Shown here piece after piece: positions 53,946-61,400 of a stretch of 64,000 nucleotides of DNA. The DNA lies in the NCBI GenBank assembly GCA_016785225.1, contig JAFBJZ010000838.1, forward strand, positions 186,001 through 250,000. The letters are read 5' to 3'. The DNA comes from Psettodes erumei (Eukaryota > Chordata > Actinopteri > Pleuronectiformes > Psettodidae). Below the pieces are notes generated by a model. That model did not search any database, was not told where the DNA came from, and saw nothing but the letters and a program-made list of their open reading frames with translations. How positions within the stretch are numbered: the stretch's first letter is position 1; the number at the start of each line of letters is the position of its first letter. The translations under genes were made by a program, and so were the position numbers.

Positions 53946-56900
53946 AAACACATGTGTAGAGAATCACAGGAGATCTGAGCACGATGACAATAGGATGATG
54001 GGGGTGTGGCAAACAGGAAGTGAAGAAAAAGAAGATAGAAGGCTAGAGGTGGAGTAAGGTAGGACAGTGTGTGTGTGTGTGGCAGTGGATGCGAGAGAAG
54101 GAATAATTGTTTTTTTTCCTTCCCTCCTTCTCATCATGTGAAGCAAAAAAAAAAACCCCAAACCCTCCCTCCGTGGAATCTTCGGGTTTATGACACTTAT
54201 CTAAACCTCTTATCTCTCCCGTTTCCAAAAAAGCCGAGTCACCCGGGGTCTTCATTTCAAGAAGTTACAAGGTTTTTCTCCCGCTAAGCCTGCTCACTGA
54301 AAGCACCGAACTTCAGCCCTGCCAGTGATAAGGAGCGCTTCAGGAGCCGTTTGTCCATACATCAAACAGCGGGCCCCCACAGCTGTTGGTGAGATAATGT
54401 AAGCCCTTGACATCAAATGGAATACAGCTATTAACGCCATATCTGGCTATGTGCAGACACATAATCATCATCCACTTGCCCCCAGCTAAGATGGTGTACG
54501 CGGGAGCTTCAAGTGTTTAATGTTGAGCGAGGCCGCCGCGTCACGTTAACTGTTCCACCGCTGCCGATAGCCGCATTTGCACGACAGCCCCCCAGCCATC
54601 GTCGTTGGCCTGTGGCGGTGCCGAAATGAGGCCTGTTTTCCACCGCAGCTCCAGGTGGGACTGCCAAAATCACAAACATCAGACTGCATGTAAGATCAAA
54701 AAGAGTATTTTTCTTTTTTACACTTGACAACAGAGGTCTGACCCGTGTGCGACGTTGCTGCATGACTGGTGATGCTGAAACGCCCCCCCCATTATTGATA
54801 ATCAAAACAGCTATGCAGCTATGAAAATCTAATCTTTCCAAAAAGCTCTTGAAAAGCATGAAAGTTCTGCAGTAAGTCATTAAGTCACTGAGTTTCAACG
54901 TTCAAATGTCAAACTGCAGTTTTAATGTCAAATTAAATGCCACATTTTTCTCTCCTTCCACTTTGTCATTTCTCAGATCTAACAATCAGCAGTTTTCTTC
55001 AAAAATCTGGATCCTTCTTGTTACTGCACAGCCGACGGTACCGTTTTTGTGTTCCATCATGTACAGCATGAGTACAGGTACTTACATCAACAGAACCCGC
55101 ATGTTCTCATCTTAAATCAACATCGTTCCCCTGCACCCCGGGCCCGTGTGTTGGTCTCGACCGGCCGCTGTTTGACAGACTTTTGTGGACATGTACCACA
55201 GAGAAAGCTCGTTGTCTGGCCTTGTTGTTGAAAGGTGCATTAGAAACAATCTGCACTCACTCTGCAGGTGTTCACTGCGCCCGTGTATAGTCAGAGCTGG
55301 ATTAGACTGGAAAAGAAGTGGTTCTGCTGAGGCACCGTCGAACCACGTCCAAAATCAGAAGAACGAATAAAGAGCTGGAGAGAAGTTTGTGAAACTTACG
55401 AAAATTGTCGCAAACAGTCTCCGCTAACCTGATGTGGGAAAGGTACTAACACATCCTTGGCAGTGAAGGAAGTGCTACGAGTCAACAGCTGCAATGTTAT
55501 TTCTTTAGATAAAGGCTTTTTCTGTTGGTTTGGTCACTGGTGACACAAAACTAAGTCCAAACAGCTTGAAGAAGATTTTTGTAACTGACTATTTTTACAG
55601 CACTCATGTCAGGTGTACTGGAGCATTAACACCTGTATCTAAGTGGTGCAATGTGATCATAAGCAGGTTATGTATTGCTCTCAGGCTTCCTGGTATTAAG
55701 TGGTTAGTAAATGAACTGCAGACAACGTGGAGAGCGTCTGACACACGTCACATGGCGCGGGGCGATGCTCTGGTAACAGCTGATGTGGACGTTAGCGTGT
55801 CTGGATGAGTTCAGGGTTGCAGCATGCCGTCTGATGCATTCGCGGCACTTCTGGGAGCGTAGGGAAAGTTTACAGAGATGTAAGTGAAGGATCAGTCCAT
55901 TAAGTCATTAGTCTGTGTAATCTGCTGGCTTAGTTTGGGTGGGGGGGGGTGCACCATTAGGGAACAGTAATAAGCAGACACCTGTAAAGACATTGTCCTG
56001 TGACGACCGCTCGCACAGCTGTATGTGCGTGTCATATGTGTGTCCTCACATACTGGCGCGTGGGAGTGGGTCTTTGTGCGACAGTGCTATTGTTTCAAGC
56101 GCCCATGTAGCTAAAACGTGTCTTTGCACGTGCATCGCACGTGGTCGTGATGCAACCCGAGGCGCCGCGCGGCGTGATGACTGTTTCAATTGCCTCCAAT
56201 TGCATCAGGTCAAGCGGAACGCGTCTCGCCGGTGACAGAATGATAAAACAGATTTTCTTTTTTTTCTCTCCAATCACACGGCTTGACAGAGAGAACAAGA
56301 AATAGAGACTTGGAGACATGTGAGGCCTCTCGGTGAGGAGAGTTTCAATTTACAGCTTTTTATAGTCAAGTAATTAACTTAATCTAAAAATATTCAATAA
56401 CCCCCGCGATTATTCACAGAAGATAAATCATCTTTTGACAGAACTATTTCTCCGGATCATTTCAGAGCTCTGTTGCTTTTTGTCGGGAGCGATGAGAGAT
56501 TCTGTGGTAATGCAGCGAAAAGAGATCAGATGCAGATGAAAGCACAGTTATTGATTTGCAGCTTTGTATACCTTATTGTGGAGTACTGACAATGGACTGT
56601 GTGATTTCACCGCAGGCCAAAACACACAGGGTTCACAACACAACAACAACAACGAGCGAGGGACACTGTCTTCACAGATTGAGATTTTCCTCTTTACGAC
56701 ATATTACATTTCCTGTCTCCACCCGCTGAGCATCTCTCGTATGAATGAAACAACATTCTCATCCTGTTCTCTGCCACATATCTAGATTTGAGGAAAACCC
56801 CATGAGTGAATCACTTTGTTTTAAAAGGCTAAAGTCCTCCCTGAAAAATGACCACATTAAAATTGGGCCGCCTGCTTGTAGCGTTAGCGTTTAATGGCAA

Positions 56901-58433
56901 ACTGTTGCTACTGGATTCAGATTTATTGGAGCAACTTTGCTCATCAATTATTGTTTTCGTTTACCTTGGAGCTACAAATCACCTGTAACGGCTGATGAGT
57001 AAAGTGAAGCTGAAGTCCGTTAATGGGATGATAACGTGCCTTTTACTGAACATTAAAGCCATATGTGACTTCTTCAAACACAAACTTGTTTTTCTCTTTC
57101 TAAAGAAGTTAGCAGATATTAGATACCTGCACAAATTCTTCAACTACAGAATCAGCGGGTGAATTTCCATCAAGTAACCCACCGATGAAGGTCACGTCTT
57201 TCTACCGATTTATTCCTAACTACTTCAAAAGCTGTTGTTAGACGAATAGCAGATGTACATAAAGAACACTACGTAAACCAGGTTTCCACTCATGTTTGAC
57301 CAAGTTATTCAGACACAGAAAGAGGTGTCTTAAAGGAGAGACAGGAGGACATGAGTGAAACCTCTTTAAGGACAAAGAAGCAGAAAATAAATATAAAGTG
57401 GCAACCATCAAAATTCTGAAAGAAGAGAATATCTTTCAGGGGGGAACCAGGAGATGCTTATACCGAAAAAAGGTGAAGACAGACAACGGCTGAGGGTCAA
57501 AACCGTGTGGCTGATTCAATTTCTGCTGCTCCAAATGCTATTACTTAACCCCAGAAACGCGGCGATTGCGTTCCAAACCAAATCGAGGAGCGGAGACTGA
57601 GACAAAGCTGTAGCCGGGAGGAGGACAAAGAGAGACAGCGTCAGAGAAAAGAGAGGACCGGATCTCAAACTGCTCGGGGAGAAAATAAAGCCCACGTCGA
57701 GTCAATAATCTCACCGAATGATTAAAGCGGGAGAAATTAGAGAAAGCAAAAGTGGATAAAGAACAAAGTGGGAGAGACAGTGTTCCTGCTGGATGTCAGC
57801 AGCTGGGCCCGGGCAATCACTAAGCAGCTCATTAGAGCTAATAACAGCCGTTAATCAGAGGGAGACTTAGAATAGAAGGCTCCACCACGAGTGGTCAGAC
57901 AGTGGGGGTGAGAAGCCGATATTAGTTAACCGCCTACTTGCCGAGATCCACTCAGAGAGATGGGTCAATCTATAGATGGACGGATGGGGAGGAGAGGGGA
58001 GGAGAGGGGAGGAGAGGGGAGGCGAGAGGAGGAGAGGAGGGGAGGAGGGGGAAAATCAGAAATACAAATTGAAAAGGTAGAGGCACTGTAATCCCTCGGT
58101 GTGAGGCTGCAAATGAAATACAGATGAGCGCGGCGTAGCGCAGCGTGGCAGAGCGCCGCGCGCCACGACTAAAGCTCCGTGCCGGTGGACAAACAACAGA
58201 TCAGAGACGAGATAGGAGGGAATGCGCCGAGAGGAAAAGGCTGAGACGCAGGGAGGAGAGTAGACGTGCCGACCATAAAACCAACCCCCCCCTCCACCGG
58301 AGAGAGAGGAGCCAGCCCGCACTGATGGATTCAAACAGGATGTTGTGATACAGGCGACGACACTCCTGTTCAAGTGTTAATGCTTCCTGTGTCTGTCTGA
58401 CGTAAGCTGAGCCACAGCCATAGCATTAGACAT

Positions 58434-58472
<39 letters not shown>

Positions 58473-61400
58473 GTGTTAGACGTGTTAGACTCCTGTAGGC
58501 ATTTCATCACAGCTGACTGACAGTCTGCTTCCATCTTCCCAGCTTTGTCCCTGGGTGCTCCACCAAGCCAGTCAATCCGCAATGCTGCACCCTCCCCGAC
58601 AACCCCCCCCCCACACACACACACACACAGTGACAATACAGAGGCTGTGCGTGTCTGCGTTGGTATATGAGTGGTCCATGCTGCACGCCGACTTCCTCAA
58701 AGAGACATCCAGCAGCGCTCCCTCTCTCTCTCTGTTCGGAGGCAAATAACAAATATTGGTAATAAAACTGCAGCATAATATAAAAGTTCTCTGTTTATGT
58801 AGAAACAGAGCAACACAAGCATCCCTAACTGCACACGCTACGTGGAGTTGGCCAGCACAACAGCATCATACTTGAAGATCACGTTGTGTAGCTGCACGGC
58901 TCAGTTAAAACTTTTTTAAATGACATTAAGATCTCACTGCAGTGGATTAAACGTTGTGCGTTGTGCGTGTGAGATTTACAGATGAGCCCACAGCAGACAC
59001 CAGTTGCGCAGCATAAGCAAGTGAGGAAGAGCATATTCACCAAAGGAAGTACACGTTCTCTGCATTTGGTAAAGCTTAAAGTGTGCGTCTGGGGATCTTT
59101 ATGTTTTAAAAAGGTTGGTTGAAGCGCACAGGCCTGCACGCAAACACACACACACACTGCAGTTGTCTAAAAAACATCTAAAGGCTCCTCTGCTGCGGAG
59201 CTAAGCCTTCGTCGCCATAAAATTCTTTTAAATTTTAAAAGACACTTAACCGAGAACATTTCTGATTCCTCTAGGGCCCCCACTTCACCGAGCACATTAC
59301 CCTCCTCCTGCAAGGAAGACAGCACATGTCCACAAAATGGCAGGAAGTGCATCTACACTTTTAAGAACCAAGATCACTTTTCCCCCTTTGTCCATTGATC
59401 AACTGCAAGGACGAGGGCCCAGAGAGAAAGTTAACCCGACAGACGAGAGTAACTGCTGCATGAAATCCAGTACAAAAGTCTTCACTGAACCAAACATGTC
59501 ACAGCGTGACCCAGACTTTAAGACTGCGGCCAAAACAATCACCTGAAAGACACTAAAAAGCTCCGTAAAGCCAAGAGCAACAGCACATTTGGGGGTTAAT
59601 CCTGCATTGATCCATTGTTAATATGAATATATAAGCAGACTACTGTGGCTCTTACTCTAAAGCTGTTTCTCTTAAATATGCATTCAGAACCCTTTTTTTT
59701 CAAACTGAAGGACATTTCACTGTCAGACAGCCTGCAGCTCGAGCTTTAGAAAGGATCTTTGAGCGCAGTTTATATATGAAGCTGTTGGTTGTGTATTTAC
59801 CACACAAATAAATTCTATACATGAGAAGCGCTGCTTTCAACACAGCGCTGCTTTCAAAACACAATTCTTCGTGAAATCCCAGCAACACGGCCACTTTCTG
59901 CCTGCGATAGCAAAGCGCAGCTTCAAAAGCGAGGGGACAGCATGGGGGCATTTTCTGTGTTGGCCATTTACCCCCCACCCCCTTCCTTTTTTTTTGGAAA
60001 TCTTGTTTGCTTGCTCTCTTGTTTGTCCCCCTCTTGTCATTCGCCGTGCCCTCATTCTTTTTTAAGCCCGCCAAGAGCCACCGTGGCCTCTTGTTCTCTT
60101 TGGTTCTGCTTCCTCCTCGCTCGTGGTCGTCAAACCGTCGCCTCTTCGGGGTTTTTCAAAACGCGCCGCCTCGCCTCTTCCTTGCCCGTCTGCTGTCATC
60201 TTTCTTCAGCGTCGATCCATACGTAGAAATTGACAAACGAATAACAATATGGACCTGGTCGCCGATCACAGGCCGAGCCACCATTAAAAGGAGGGCTGGC
60301 CCTGCTCTTTGGCCTGTCACGACCCAGTCTCAATTACTTTTACTGCCGGCTAATGGGAGGGGTGCTATGCTGCGGAAGATAGGGACAAGACAAAAGAAAA
60401 GTAATGCCGCTCAGCTGGGGAACAAGAAACGACAGACTCTCCAGATCAATTTCTCCTTTGACGAGAAGGACGCCTGCTAGATCGCTGAACGGTCCAAGAG
60501 GCGAATGACAACATCAGTGGGATTTTTCTTTCCAAGGCGTCAGGAGAGCTTATCAATAATCTACCAATTGAAGTTTTTCCAATTTGGATTAACACTCAGG
60601 TATGAATGAAAGCAGGCAGCGGGCAGAGAAGGAGGGCGGTTAGGAGGTCGAGCCGCGGCGCCGAACTGTGGCATCAAAAGGCAAACTGAGTGTACAGCCG
60701 CTGAACGAGCCCCGCAGTGCTGCAGAGAAAAACAATGAGATGCTAACGAAGTGACGGAGAGGAATAGTGGGTCAGAAGGAAGAAAGAAAAAGACCTGTTT
60801 AGAGGTAAACAGCTGCAAATAGGTCAGAGTCTTAATCAGTAAACTGGCTCACATCCTCAGATACTGACTGTCACTCAAGGCTTTAAACAAACACACAACT
60901 GAATCAACGGTGAGAAAATTCAATCAGAACATCTGCATTAGTGTGAGTGAAAAGGCAAATGAAGTTGCTGTTATCTGGGTTTTGGCTCAGCTCTGCAGGA
61001 CACCAGCCTGTATTGACCTTTTTTCTGCTGCAGGCTGATCTGAGCCACTTCCTCACCTACTGCGCTCCTCATTTTGTTTTACAGCTTCCAGGGTGATTAG
61101 GCCACCGCACCTAATCAGTGTGGGTGCGGATGTGAGCACATTGAGGCGCGCTCCCGACAGCAGTCAGCGCTGTGTCCATTAGGCAGACATCTGCAGATGG
61201 TGCAGGGCGTAAATGAACAGACACTTAAAGTCCTACATGTACATACAGGATAATGCAGGGGAATTAAGACCAAATCTGCAGACACCACATGAATGAGGAG
61301 CTGGTGAACAGCGATTAGCAATTGTTCCGCATATTAACATATTTTTCAGCCTCTGACTCTGTGCAAACAATAAACTACAGAAAAAGGTTGGATTTTCTGG

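Noticed and set aside
60007..60480. 157-codon plus-strand ORF
   Set aside because: Its first part is low-complexity pyrimidine-rich sequence coding Leu/Phe/Ser, and no family motif is present.
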